From: Chitinophagaceae bacterium
Lineage (GTDB): Bacteria; Bacteroidota; Bacteroidia; Chitinophagales; Chitinophagaceae
Direction of reading: 5' to 3'
Assembly (NCBI GenBank): GCA_024643655.1
Contig: JAHEMM010000012.1
Span: forward strand, 1 to 49,940
DNA length: 49,940 bases
Made by a program: the position numbers and the translations under genes. Below the pieces are notes generated by a model. That model saw only the letters and a list, made by a program, of their open reading frames with translations. It ran no database searches and was not told the DNA's origin. Within the stretch, counting starts at the first letter, position 1. Each line of letters begins with the position of its first letter. Positions 17,867-26,514 of this stretch are shown piece by piece.

Positions 17867-17925
17867 AGCTGCGAGTTTCGAGAATAGTCTTTAAACTAAT
17901 GGCTCGAAGTTCACAACTCGTAGCT
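17867..17925. repeat. Interrupted inverted repeat between DUF1800 and DUF1501 genes
   Basis: AGCTGCGAGTTTCGAG (17867-17882) is mirrored by CTCGAA...AACTCGTAGCT (17903-17925) with a 6-base bulge in the right arm. The two arms are 20 bp apart. It fills most of the 82-bp gap. It could be an mRNA-stabilising or attenuating structure, or a dispersed repeat. Confidence 0.5.
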
Positions 17926-17928
17926 ATT

Positions 17929-19416
17929 TTAACACAATTGATATTCTGGTGTACTCATAATTTGCAATGTCGCAGTCCTTATAAAATTCTGCCTCCCTGT
18001 CTGATCAGTATATTGCTTAATCAGATCTATGCTTACTCTTGACTTTACCTGCAATAATGTTTTCGAAATCTCTTCTCCCAGTTTTTCTCTTATTACTGAT
18101 TCATATTTTTTTACATATTGCTCCCAATCTACATCTGCATTAATTATCTGGCGACGCATTCCTGCATTTGCACCTGCTACTTGCTTACTAGCGGTTTTAT
18201 TATTCGCTTTCTTTTCTACTGCCTTCATCCCCATCATTATATCATCATCATCTTTTGCGTTCACATTCATTTCATCAATATCATTTATAAGCTTTGGAAT
18301 CCTCATCCGCATCATTAATGAAGAGCTATCAATCCAGGCTTTACCACCAGGCCATCCAGCAACATTTGGTGGATAGAATAACAATTGACCTAATACTCTT
18401 TGTAAAAGCATTAATGCTTCTTCATTCTCCAATTTCATTGGTAACATGCGTTGAATACCTACTAATAATTCAACCGGTGATTTGATATTCGCTCCTATAT
18501 TTTTCTCATCATAAAACCAATCACTAGTAAAAATATCTTCCATTAATGGTGCTATTTCATAATCACTTTTATGAAAACGATTGGCCAGCCATTCTACTTT
18601 CGATTCATCAACTTTTTCATTTACAAAAAATTTATACAACTTTCTGGTTATATAACGGGCAGTTTCCATTTTATCTAACAAAATGTCAAGCACATCTCCC
18701 CCGTCAAAATTTCCAGATTTACCCAACACCGTTTTATTGCCAAAGTCATGTTGAAAACGACGAAAAACATATTCACCTTTTACATTGGAAGACCAACCGG
18801 TAAATGCTCTAGCCGCTTCCTTTACATCCTGCTCCGTATAATTGCCTCTGCCAAGTGTAAATAATTCCATTACTTCTCTCGCAAAGTTTTCGTTGGGATG
18901 ATCTTTTCTATTCTGTTGGTTATTTAAAAAATTCAGCATAGCTGCTGATTTAGAAATCTCTTTAAGCATTGTTCCAAAATTGCCCAATGCATTTGTTCTG
19001 ATAGTATCCAATAATCCTTGTTGATAAAATACATTCAGATTGCGACAGGCAAAATGACCATGCCAGAAGAAAGCCATTTTTTCCCTAAGCTGTGCTGCTG
19101 AGTTAACCATTTCATGCATCCAATACATATTGAGGTTTCGAACACCTTCCCTGCTCATTTGCTGCCGTTTCTTTTTTTCATCTGCAGGTATTTCTTTTTT
19201 TTGCTGACGGCCAATCTCCTGTATCCCCTGCATTAATCCTTTCAGGTAGTCATCCGCAACATCTATATACTCAGGTTTTTTGGTGGATGCTTTCTTTAAC
19301 GCTAAATAAAATTGCTTAGGATTATACTTCGACAGATCACCAAGTTGTTCAACGGCTGGACCAAATCCGGCACGCCACATCAGATGCTGATTTTTGATCT
19401 GGTTTGAAATCGACAT
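17929..19416 (-). CDS. DUF1800 domain-containing protein
   Basis: A 495-residue protein with the DUF1800 hallmarks: HLMWRAGFGP at the start, REKMAFFWHGHFA, DHPNENFAREVMELFTLGRG and NVAGWPGGKAWIDS. No convincing signal peptide is visible; some family members are exported. A linker rich in Asp, Lys and Ala (about residues 385-420) interrupts the C-terminal part. It is cotranscribed with the DUF1501 gene, its standard partner. Function unknown. The divergent alkB-like gene starts about 110 bp away. Confidence 0.88.
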   Translation of the reverse strand: MSISNQIKNQHLMWRAGFGPAVEQLGDLSKYNPKQFYLALKKASTKKPEYIDVADDYLKGLMQGIQEIGRQQKKEIPADEKKKRQQMSREGVRNLNMYWMHEMVNSAAQLREKMAFFWHGHFACRNLNVFYQQGLLDTIRTNALGNFGTMLKEISKSAAMLNFLNNQQNRKDHPNENFAREVMELFTLGRGNYTEQDVKEAARAFTGWSSNVKGEYVFRRFQHDFGNKTVLGKSGNFDGGDVLDILLDKMETARYITRKLYKFFVNEKVDESKVEWLANRFHKSDYEIAPLMEDIFTSDWFYDEKNIGANIKSPVELLVGIQRMLPMKLENEEALMLLQRVLGQLLFYPPNVAGWPGGKAWIDSSSLMMRMRIPKLINDIDEMNVNAKDDDDIMMGMKAVEKKANNKTASKQVAGANAGMRRQIINADVDWEQYVKKYESVIREKLGEEISKTLLQVKSRVSIDLIKQYTDQTGRQNFIRTATLQIMSTPEYQLC

Positions 19417-19526
19417 ATTAACTAGTATTTTGTTTTCAGACCTTTATGAGGTCATTAAGTTTAAAACATCTTGATAACGAAAAAAATAAAAGGTTATTTT
19501 TAATTTTATATAGATCAACTAAAATT

Positions 19527-20570
19527 ATGAAGCTACGGGCATTTAAATATCTCTCTCCTTTTTTGCTTTATTTGGCGGCCTTCAGGTCTTTTGCTAGTAC
19601 GGGTTGGGAAATATGGATACCGGCTATTTATGCCTTTGGAGTGATTCCTCTTTTAGAGTTATTTATTCAACCAAATGCCAATAATTTGAATGTTGCAGAA
19701 GAAGAAGTTGCCAAATCTGACAAAATCTATGATCTGTTACTTTACCTTGTAGTACCTCTACAGTATTTAGCCTTATCCAGATTTTTATACGGAATGATTT
19801 ATGACGATTTAACAACAATTGAAATTGCAGGTAGAATTACGGCAATGGGAATACTATGTGGTGTATTTGGTATTAATGTAGCACATGAACTTGGTCATCG
19901 GGTTAACAAATTTGAACAAGGTTTAGCAAAAGCCTTATTACTGACCTCTCTTTATATGCATTTTTTTACTGAACACAATAAAGGCCATCACAAAAGAGTA
20001 GCAACGCCTGAAGACCCAAGCAGTGCAAGGTTTGGCGAGCCGGTTTATCTTTTTTATTTCCGTACAATCATTTTTAGCTATATCAGTGCCTGGCATATTG
20101 CCAATGATGAAATGAGAAAAAAAGGGAATTCAGTATTTTCTTTGAAGAATGAAATGGTTCAATTCACATTTACTCAGCTTGCATTTCTGTGTTTGATATT
20201 TTTTCTTACAAGCTGGTTAGTTACACTTTATTTTATTACAGCTGCATTTATAGGCATTCTTTTATTAGAAACCGTAAACTATATAGAACATTACGGCTTA
20301 CAACGAAAAGCAACAGACGAGGGGAAATATGAAAGAGCTATGCCAGAACATAGCTGGAACAGCGACCATATAGTTGGCAGACTTATGCTGTTTGAACTTA
20401 GCCGACATAGCGACCATCATTATATGGCTAGCAGAAAGTATCAGATTCTTCGACATCACAATAATTCCCCACAAATGCCTACAGGATATCCTGGAATGAT
20501 TTTGCTATCACTTATTCCGCCGGTGTGGTTTTATGTAATGAATAAGAGAGTAAGAAATATTAGCAACTAA
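19527..20570 (+). CDS. alkB: AlkB-family membrane di-iron alkane/fatty-acid monooxygenase
   Basis: From the ATG at 19527 this gives 347 residues; an upstream in-frame ATG at 19446 would add 27 residues without family similarity. The di-iron histidine boxes are complete: H120-ELGH124, H150-NKGHH155, the NYIEHYGL signature (H255) and a final box with H294, H297 and H298 (SRHSDHH; the usual LQ is LS here). About six hydrophobic segments are present. The enzyme hydroxylates the terminal carbon of alkanes or related aliphatic chains using O2 and reduced rubredoxin. No rubredoxin or rubredoxin reductase gene is in the window. The gene ends 3 bp from the convergent cytochrome gene. Confidence 0.85.
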   Translation: MKLRAFKYLSPFLLYLAAFRSFASTGWEIWIPAIYAFGVIPLLELFIQPNANNLNVAEEEVAKSDKIYDLLLYLVVPLQYLALSRFLYGMIYDDLTTIEIAGRITAMGILCGVFGINVAHELGHRVNKFEQGLAKALLLTSLYMHFFTEHNKGHHKRVATPEDPSSARFGEPVYLFYFRTIIFSYISAWHIANDEMRKKGNSVFSLKNEMVQFTFTQLAFLCLIFFLTSWLVTLYFITAAFIGILLLETVNYIEHYGLQRKATDEGKYERAMPEHSWNSDHIVGRLMLFELSRHSDHHYMASRKYQILRHHNNSPQMPTGYPGMILLSLIPPVWFYVMNKRVRNISN

Positions 20571-20573
20571 ATA

Positions 20574-20909
20574 CTATTTTGATGCATTGGCTTTTACATA
20601 TGCACTAATATGTACACTTTGTTCAGCTGTGAGTCTTGCACGGGGAATCATATATGATAGTATCCCTTCCCAACGTTGTATAGTAAACTGGTTCAGCAAT
20701 GGTAAATCATGACAATATTTACACCCACTTTCAAATATCGCTTTTCCAGCAATTAGATCTGGATCAACGTTTAGTGCTGTTTTTTCTTTTTTTATTGGTT
20801 CTGTAGTACGGGAAGTAATTACCGGCATAGATTTTTTTGTACATGCCAATCCAATCAATGTGAAAGTAAAAAAGAAAATAATTATAACAGGAAATCTTTT
20901 ATTAATCAT
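20574..20909 (-). CDS. Small lipoprotein c-type cytochrome
   Basis: A 111-residue protein with an N-terminal lipoprotein signal (lipobox GLAC at about residues 20-23), a polar linker, then a short class I-like cytochrome domain. The domain has one haem-binding site CKYCH and a downstream Met (SYMIPRAR) as the probable sixth ligand. It is presumably anchored in the periplasmic leaflet of a membrane and carries electrons. The partner is unknown. It is convergent with, not cotranscribed with, the alkB-like gene. Confidence 0.75.
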   Translation of the reverse strand: MINKRFPVIIIFFFTFTLIGLACTKKSMPVITSRTTEPIKKEKTALNVDPDLIAGKAIFESGCKYCHDLPLLNQFTIQRWEGILSYMIPRARLTAEQSVHISAYVKANASK

Positions 20910-20985
20910 CTTACTTTATAAATTAAGCAGTAAGACAAGCATTGATACCTGAAGTTTATTCTGTAACAATTATTTCTTCTTTTAG

Positions 20986-22257
20986 TTATTGTAAAACTGA
21001 AGCCCCAAAATAAGAATGAATAGCTGCCGGAAGTTGAATACCATCAGCAGTTTGGTTATTTTCTAACAAACAAGCTATAATTCTGGGTAATGCTAATGAA
21101 CTTCCGTTTAAAGTATGTACCAATTGGGTTTTTCCGTTTTCATCCTTATAGCGGGTTTTCAATCTGTTACTTTGAAAAGATTCAAAATTAGAAACAGAAC
21201 TTACTTCCAGCCATTTCTCCTGCGCTGCACTATATACTTCAAAGTCGTAAGTTAGTGCTGAAGCAAAGCTCATATCACCTCCGCAAAGACGAAGAATACG
21301 ATAGGGTAATTCCAAAGATTGCAGCAATTTTTCTACATGGCTGACCATCTCATCCAGCACCTCATAACTTTTATCCGGATGAACGATTTGCACTAATTCC
21401 ACTTTTTCAAATTGATGTACCCGGTTCAATCCACGAACATCTTTTCCAAAACTTCCGGCTTCTCGTCTAAAGCAAGGAGAATAAGCTGTCATTTTTATTG
21501 GCAATTCCTCCGCTTTTACTATATCATTTCTGTAAATATTTGTAATAGGAACTTCAGAAGTTGGAATCATAAAGAAATTATCTTCTTGCATATGATACAT
21601 CTGTCCTTCCTTATCAGGTAACTGACCGGTACCATACGCAGAAGCTTCATTTACCATAAATGGTGGATGAAATTCGGTATAACCGGCAGTAGTATTAAAA
21701 TCAAGAAAGTACTGTATTAATGATCTTTGCAATTTTGCTCCTTGTCCTTTAAATAAAGCAAATCCACTTCCGGTAATTTTTGCGCCTGTTTCAAAGTCTA
21801 CGATATCATATTTTTTTATCAGGTCCCAATGTGGAACTGCATCAGCTTGTAACATTGGTTTTGTTCCGCCTTCTCTTACCACTATATTATCTTCCGGCGT
21901 TTTACCTTTTGGCACTATATCAGCTGGCAGATTAGGAAGTTTTACTAACTCATCTTGCAATAGCTTTTCTACAGCATTTAATTTTTCTGAAATTGGTAGT
22001 AAAGTGGCTTTAAGTGTAGCAACTTCCTGCTTTTTTATTTCAGCTTCATCTTTTTTACCTTTTGCCATTAACCCACCAATCTCTTTAGAGGTACTGTTTA
22101 CAATCGCCTGATTGTTATCAAATTCCAGTTGAGTCTTTTTTCTTTCTTCATCCAAACTGATAATAGTATCGACCAAAGACAAGTCTGTAAAGTTTTTAAT
22201 AGTCAACCTATCTTTTACTTCTTCTGGATTCTGCTTTAAAACCTGTAACTGCAACAT
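20986..22257 (-). CDS. serS: Serine-tRNA ligase
   Basis: A 423-residue class II aminoacyl-tRNA synthetase. The start is placed at 22257 because MLQLQVLKQNPEEVKDRL is the usual SerS beginning; seven upstream codons are also open. The N-terminal tRNA-binding coiled coil spans about residues 28-105. Motif 2 (PCFRREAGSFGKDVRGL) and motif 3 (LNGSSLALPRIIACLLENNQ) are present, and TSEVPITNIY is the serine-specific loop. A minus-strand TATCTTTG box at 22276-22283 suggests a very short leader. No T-box or other attenuator is seen. Confidence 0.97.
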   Translation of the reverse strand: MLQLQVLKQNPEEVKDRLTIKNFTDLSLVDTIISLDEERKKTQLEFDNNQAIVNSTSKEIGGLMAKGKKDEAEIKKQEVATLKATLLPISEKLNAVEKLLQDELVKLPNLPADIVPKGKTPEDNIVVREGGTKPMLQADAVPHWDLIKKYDIVDFETGAKITGSGFALFKGQGAKLQRSLIQYFLDFNTTAGYTEFHPPFMVNEASAYGTGQLPDKEGQMYHMQEDNFFMIPTSEVPITNIYRNDIVKAEELPIKMTAYSPCFRREAGSFGKDVRGLNRVHQFEKVELVQIVHPDKSYEVLDEMVSHVEKLLQSLELPYRILRLCGGDMSFASALTYDFEVYSAAQEKWLEVSSVSNFESFQSNRLKTRYKDENGKTQLVHTLNGSSLALPRIIACLLENNQTADGIQLPAAIHSYFGASVLQ

Positions 22258-22275
22258 TTGGTAAAATAGTTTTCG

Positions 22276-22283
22276 CAAAGATA
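22276..22283 (-). promoter_or_regulatory. Candidate -7 box of serS
   Basis: On the minus strand TATCTTTG, a full match to TAnnTTTG, lies 18 bp before the serS ATG. No clear TTTG -33 box is found at the usual distance. Confidence 0.45.
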
Positions 22284-22327
22284 AGGTGGAAGCCTGTTTT
22301 AGCTAACAGAGAAATGATAGCTGCACT

Positions 22328-22335
22328 TATCTTTG
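22328..22335 (+). promoter_or_regulatory. Candidate -7 box of the 22340 gene; transcript may be leaderless
   Basis: TATCTTTG ends only 4 bp before the ATG at 22340. If this box is used, transcription would begin at or very near the start codon. It faces the serS box across 44 bp, giving a compact divergent promoter pair. Confidence 0.45.
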
Positions 22336-22339
22336 CGGC

Positions 22340-22684
22340 ATGATTGCGAATGACGACTTACAACAACGATGGTGGAACCTGGAAGCAAAATTGGTTGATA
22401 GGTTTGATAAAAAACCTGATGTAGAAACCATTTTATTTTTAATTGGTATGCAGGAGTATGGTGATATCAAAGAAAAATTTACAAAAGAACAGAAGCAGGA
22501 TCTGATGCATATCGCTGTTTGCAGTTTGTTATCTCCAAGCGGCTATTACGAACTGGAAAATATAGATGAGGATGGATGGCCACATTTTAAACAACTAAAG
22601 CCTATGCCAGATATGAATGCGATTGAACAGGAAAATTTTTTAAAAGATCATATCTTACTTTATTTTTCAGAAAAAGAATTTTAA
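22340..22684 (+). CDS. Conserved hypothetical protein
   Basis: A 114-residue soluble protein without signal peptide or membrane segment. It opens MIANDDLQQRWWNLEAKL and contains FLIGMQEYGDIKEKFTKEQK and SGYYELENIDEDGWPHF. I have the impression of a small protein conserved in Bacteroidota but know no function. It is mostly helical in appearance, acidic and Trp-rich at the start. The next gene (cyclophilin) begins 12 bp downstream on the same strand, so the two are probably cotranscribed. Confidence 0.7.
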   Translation: MIANDDLQQRWWNLEAKLVDRFDKKPDVETILFLIGMQEYGDIKEKFTKEQKQDLMHIAVCSLLSPSGYYELENIDEDGWPHFKQLKPMPDMNAIEQENFLKDHILLYFSEKEF

Positions 22685-22696
22685 CAAATTATAACT

Positions 22697-23434
22697 ATGA
22701 AAAAATTATTTTTATTGCTAATAACTTTTGGTCTTATTCTTTGCTCTTTTGGTCAAAACCAAACCATTTCCTCAAGTAAAGATTCAATCGTTAAAAAGAA
22801 AGATCGTAAAAGAGATGTGTTGATACAAACATCAATGGGCGACATGACAATCCGACTTGCAGATTCAACACCTTTGCATCGGGACAACTTTTTAAAACTT
22901 GTAAAAGTTGGGTTTTATAACGGTTTATTATTTCATCGTGTAATGAATGGTTTTATGATTCAGGGTGGGGATCCGAATAGTAAAGACGCAGCTCCGGGTA
23001 TGCCACTTGGAAATGGTGATTTAGGCTATACAATACCATCTGAATTCAGAGTAACAATGTTTCATAAAAAAGGCGTTTTAGCAGCAGCCAGGCAACCGGA
23101 TAATGTGAATCCGGAAAAAGCAAGTAGTGGAAGTCAGTTTTACATTGCACAAGGTAAAATATTGACTGATGCTGAAATGGATTTGATGGAAAAGCAACGA
23201 TTGCAAGGCAGGAAAATTCCTGAATTATATCGAAAAGAGTATAGAACCATAGGTGGCATCCCTCATCTTGATGGAAATTATACTGTATATGGTGAAGTGG
23301 TAAATGGAATAGCAGTAATTGACAAGATTGCAGCAGTAGAAGTAAGCAAAGGAAGGGATCTCAACCGGCCACTTACTGATGTTAAAATTATAAATGCCAG
23401 TCTAATTAAAAGGAAGAAAAAGAAAAGTAAGTAG
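22697..23434 (+). CDS. Exported cyclophilin-type peptidyl-prolyl isomerase
   Basis: A 245-residue protein with a signal peptide (MKKLFLLLITFGLILCSFGQ) and a cyclophilin domain: GLLFHRVMNGFMIQGGDP with the catalytic Arg, then GVLAAARQPDNVNPEKASSG and SQFYIAQG. There is an insertion of about 40 residues (ILTDAEMDLMEKQRLQGRK...) before the last strands, as seen in other Bacteroidota periplasmic cyclophilins. The C-terminus is a Lys-rich tail. It probably assists folding of exported proteins in the periplasm. A 20-bp perfect hairpin terminator follows. Confidence 0.92.
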   Translation: MKKLFLLLITFGLILCSFGQNQTISSSKDSIVKKKDRKRDVLIQTSMGDMTIRLADSTPLHRDNFLKLVKVGFYNGLLFHRVMNGFMIQGGDPNSKDAAPGMPLGNGDLGYTIPSEFRVTMFHKKGVLAAARQPDNVNPEKASSGSQFYIAQGKILTDAEMDLMEKQRLQGRKIPELYRKEYRTIGGIPHLDGNYTVYGEVVNGIAVIDKIAAVEVSKGRDLNRPLTDVKIINASLIKRKKKKSK

Positions 23435-23447
23435 CGCATTGTTTGAA

Positions 23448-23490
23448 TAAAATGAAAGCCGGTTTGATGCTCAAACCGGCTTTCATTTTA
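23448..23490. terminator. Strong bidirectional terminator
   Basis: A perfect 20-bp inverted repeat (TAAAATGAAAGCCGGTTTGA and its complement) around a TGC loop, with A/T-rich ends on both sides. It lies between convergent genes ending at 23434 and 23501. Confidence 0.95.
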
Positions 23491-23500
23491 TTAATTTATA

Positions 23501-26068
23501 TTAAAATCTCCAACCTAATCCTACGGTTCCTAATCTATCTTCGGTAGAAACGCCATAACCAACAGTTAGCATAATTCTACGTAATGGAGAGAACCATAAC
23601 CCTCCGCCATAACCACTTAACAATTTATCTTGCGTATCATTTTTAACCCACACTCTTCCCATATCGTAAAATGCATAAATACCAAATGCACCCGGGAAAA
23701 GGTAGGTTCTGAAATCTGCAATTTTCCACCTAAGTTCAGCCTGGTTATAAAATTTGCTTTTGCCTGCAAATCTATTTCGACGATAGCCTCTTAGATTATC
23801 TTCATTGCCCAGATACTGTGCCTGATGAAATTCGAAACCTTTATCTCCGAGATTAATACCGCCTCCAATTCTGTTTGAAAATATTAATTTTTGTGGAACA
23901 AGCGTAACATGAAATGCAAAGTCTGAATTCAATTGTGTTAAACTATATGGAGTATTGCCGGTTCCAGATAAGTGACGGGCAGTTGTTTTCCAACTAACCC
24001 CTTTGTTTGGAATAACTTTATTATCTCTTGTATCTAAATCTACAATTACAGTTCCCCCAAAATAAGTTTGTAATTCATTCAACGTGGCGGCATCTAACCC
24101 ATTCAAACCTGGCCCTGTTCCAGTTAAAGAAATAAACCGAGCCATATTCAACTTGTCTTCAGAATGGAAATTAAATCGCTGAAAAGTTGGACCAAATGAA
24201 ATAGAGAACTTTGGAGAAAGCCTTTCTCTAATCAGAATTGTAGCGTCTGCAAGATTATATCTTGCACGATAATATCTGAATTGCCCTGGTTTTGTTTTAT
24301 CATATACTGAATTTACACCATAACCAAAAAAATTACTTGTATTATTAGGTGCTTTAACACTTATATCTGTAGTTAAATCTGCATTTTTACCAAGGATACC
24401 AATAAACTCATTAGAAAAACCAAAATCCCAGGCTTTTGTCGATAATGAATGTTTTACAGAAAATGCATAAGATGCCTGATATGGATCTTTTCTAAAGCTA
24501 TGAGTAATTATTTTATAGGTAAGTCCTAGAAGAACTCCATCATCAGGATTAAAGCCAAACGCAGCACCAGGAGTTGACTTTTCATATTGATAATATATTC
24601 TTTCAAATTTATTTACATCACTATCATTTGATAAATGGTTTTTAAATTTCCCTATTATTTTATTTTCTCCGTTATCTTTATCATACACAAAAGAGCTTCC
24701 TTGCCCTTTTGAAGTTTTTTCAAAAATATCAGCTCCGCCTCCACCAATCATTCTTATTTTAACTTTATCATTGTTGCCATGTATTACAAATTTATCATCG
24801 CCATCAAAACCGAATAATCGAACTTCCTTTGTTTCACCCCCGATAAAAAGGCGTTCATATTTTTTATCTGCCTTCTCACCATTTTTATTGATTTTATAAA
24901 CTTGTACCAGCATAGATCCATCATCATTCCTTGTAACCTCAAAAAAGTCTTTTTTATCGCTTGCAGTTACAGTAACTTTTTTTGCTAAAAAGTGATAATA
25001 CCTCATAACATCTTCTGCCAAATATTTTCGTCTTTCCTTTAATATATTTATTATTTTTTGGTTATGAGGCAGTGCTCTTATTTCTGCCGGTTGCATAGCT
25101 AAGGCATTTTCAATAACCTGATCGGTCATTTTTGGAATAAATTCATCAACTGTCTTTTGCCAATCTGCTTCAGTGAGTTGATTTAAAAAGAACCTGTCGA
25201 AATTGCGGGCTGCAAAATTGAATCGACGTATATCATGTGCTTTTGGTTTAAACCCTTCTAATTGCGGCACATATGCTTTTCTTCTTGCTATACCTGGAAT
25301 TAAGCCCTGATTAATATAAAATGCCTGATCCCGGTCTTTTGGAATCGGGAAAAAAGTTTTACCTCCATTATTATTATCATTTGCACCCCAATTCCATTGT
25401 CCTTCATGTCTATCAAGATCCATTACGAACATATCCAGAATCCTGGCTGTCAAAACTGCTTTTTGATCAGCCTGGTTATCGTTGTCTTTTTCCATCTTTT
25501 CAGCTACTTCATCCGTATCATATCCTTTACTTACATTTTCAGGAAATCTTTCTTCAAAAGTTGCCAGCATACCTCCAAAATCCTTGCGAAACTCTCCTAA
25601 AGCAGGATCATCGGGAACATAAATAAGTCTTACTTTTCCATAAGGCACTCCAACCGCATCAGCCAACGGCTGCATAGATAAAGAGGCATAAGGATAAGAA
25701 GCAGATACACCATCAGAAACTAGATCTGCGGCTGCTTCACTTTGTAAATCGCCAGGCAGTGTTTTATCAGTGATAAATTTTTGAATAGAACGAATAATGA
25801 ATTGTCTGCCATTGGCATCTTCTACTCGCAATGATTTTGTTTGCTTACCACCTCCTTTCTTAATTGGTGTCAGACCCGTAAGTTTTAATACCGGCACTTT
25901 GACAGGTGTATTCCACTCCGTACGATAATTGGCCCCCATCCAGAACTTTTTTGCTCCGCTAGTGTTAAAATGTGAACCGGGTGCAGTAGCAGTTTCATTG
26001 CCAGGTTGGGCATTTGAAGAAAGGCAGGATATTAATAAAAAGGAAATAGTTAATACTAACAGTCTCAT
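23501..26068 (-). CDS. Surface protein: kinase-like domain, RTX-like segment and Omp85-type C-terminal barrel
   Basis: An 855-residue exported protein with a signal peptide (residues 1-20). Residues about 38-400 form a domain shared with the 26515 gene. It contains QFIIRSIQK (R93, K97), then VMDLDRHEGQW (D217-D219-R220-H221...Q224) and PIPKDRDQAF (D245, D247). That spacing resembles the beta3 Lys, catalytic loop and metal-binding Asp of PI4K-II/FAM20/HipA-like kinases. Next comes LFGFDGDDKFVIHG and MIGGGGADIF, like calcium-binding RTX turns. From about residue 500 the sequence is a beta-barrel with the Omp85 loop motif NLRGYRRNRF and a terminal GLGWRF. Annotation pipelines usually call such proteins BamA/TamA family. 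No POTRA domains are evident. The kinase-like reading is inference. Confidence 0.75.
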   Translation of the reverse strand: MRLLVLTISFLLISCLSSNAQPGNETATAPGSHFNTSGAKKFWMGANYRTEWNTPVKVPVLKLTGLTPIKKGGGKQTKSLRVEDANGRQFIIRSIQKFITDKTLPGDLQSEAAADLVSDGVSASYPYASLSMQPLADAVGVPYGKVRLIYVPDDPALGEFRKDFGGMLATFEERFPENVSKGYDTDEVAEKMEKDNDNQADQKAVLTARILDMFVMDLDRHEGQWNWGANDNNNGGKTFFPIPKDRDQAFYINQGLIPGIARRKAYVPQLEGFKPKAHDIRRFNFAARNFDRFFLNQLTEADWQKTVDEFIPKMTDQVIENALAMQPAEIRALPHNQKIINILKERRKYLAEDVMRYYHFLAKKVTVTASDKKDFFEVTRNDDGSMLVQVYKINKNGEKADKKYERLFIGGETKEVRLFGFDGDDKFVIHGNNDKVKIRMIGGGGADIFEKTSKGQGSSFVYDKDNGENKIIGKFKNHLSNDSDVNKFERIYYQYEKSTPGAAFGFNPDDGVLLGLTYKIITHSFRKDPYQASYAFSVKHSLSTKAWDFGFSNEFIGILGKNADLTTDISVKAPNNTSNFFGYGVNSVYDKTKPGQFRYYRARYNLADATILIRERLSPKFSISFGPTFQRFNFHSEDKLNMARFISLTGTGPGLNGLDAATLNELQTYFGGTVIVDLDTRDNKVIPNKGVSWKTTARHLSGTGNTPYSLTQLNSDFAFHVTLVPQKLIFSNRIGGGINLGDKGFEFHQAQYLGNEDNLRGYRRNRFAGKSKFYNQAELRWKIADFRTYLFPGAFGIYAFYDMGRVWVKNDTQDKLLSGYGGGLWFSPLRRIMLTVGYGVSTEDRLGTVGLGWRF

Positions 26069-26514
26069 GGTTGATAGTTTTGGTTGATAATGCTTTTTGT
26101 TTTGGTTTTATGATCCGAAAAGATACGATTTTTTGAAAAAAGCCTAAAATAAATGAAAAAAGAACAAGATTAATTTAGGATTGTGATGTGCTTTAGAAAT
26201 ATTTATTGTTTAAGTTAAGGGATAAATTCTAGATTTTCCTATTTCTGAACTTCAATTGATGTAAAAAATGTAATTATTTTATTACTGAATCCAACACAAA
26301 AACCACAAACTACTTTTAACATTAATGAAGCCTGATTTTTATTTTTTCAATTGGCATGCTATTTCGGGACAACTTTTTTGTAAATTAGTGGCTTTAAGGG
26401 TGTTGGCGATGTATAATAGTTAACAAGCTTCAATAATGCTCCAAACGTTTTCATGTTGCTTACTTATTTAGCTTAAAGAATTTAATCGACCTTCTTAATT
26501 TTTTAGTTTTTGTG
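26069..26514. other. Intergenic region between divergent paralogues
   Basis: 446 bp of AT-rich DNA with no supported gene. On the minus strand TATCTTTT (26118-26125) is a near-match -7 box for the 855-residue protein, about 50 bp before its start. Two GGTTGATA direct repeats (26069-26076 and 26082-26089) sit next to that start codon. On the plus strand I find no convincing promoter box for the 26515 gene. I see no RNA structure or known riboswitch. Confidence 0.4.

Noticed and set aside
19439-19453. GACCT-TTATG-AGGTC palindrome between DUF1800 and alkB genes
   Set aside because: Only 5-bp arms and no matching second site; not enough to call an operator.
20574-20909. Cytochrome c as electron donor for the AlkB-like enzyme
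   Set aside because: The genes are convergent, and AlkB enzymes use cytoplasmic rubredoxin, while this cytochrome is an exported lipoprotein.
23501-26068. Essential BamA or TamA
   Set aside because: No POTRA domains are visible, and the N-terminal half is an unrelated domain; only the C-terminal barrel resembles Omp85.
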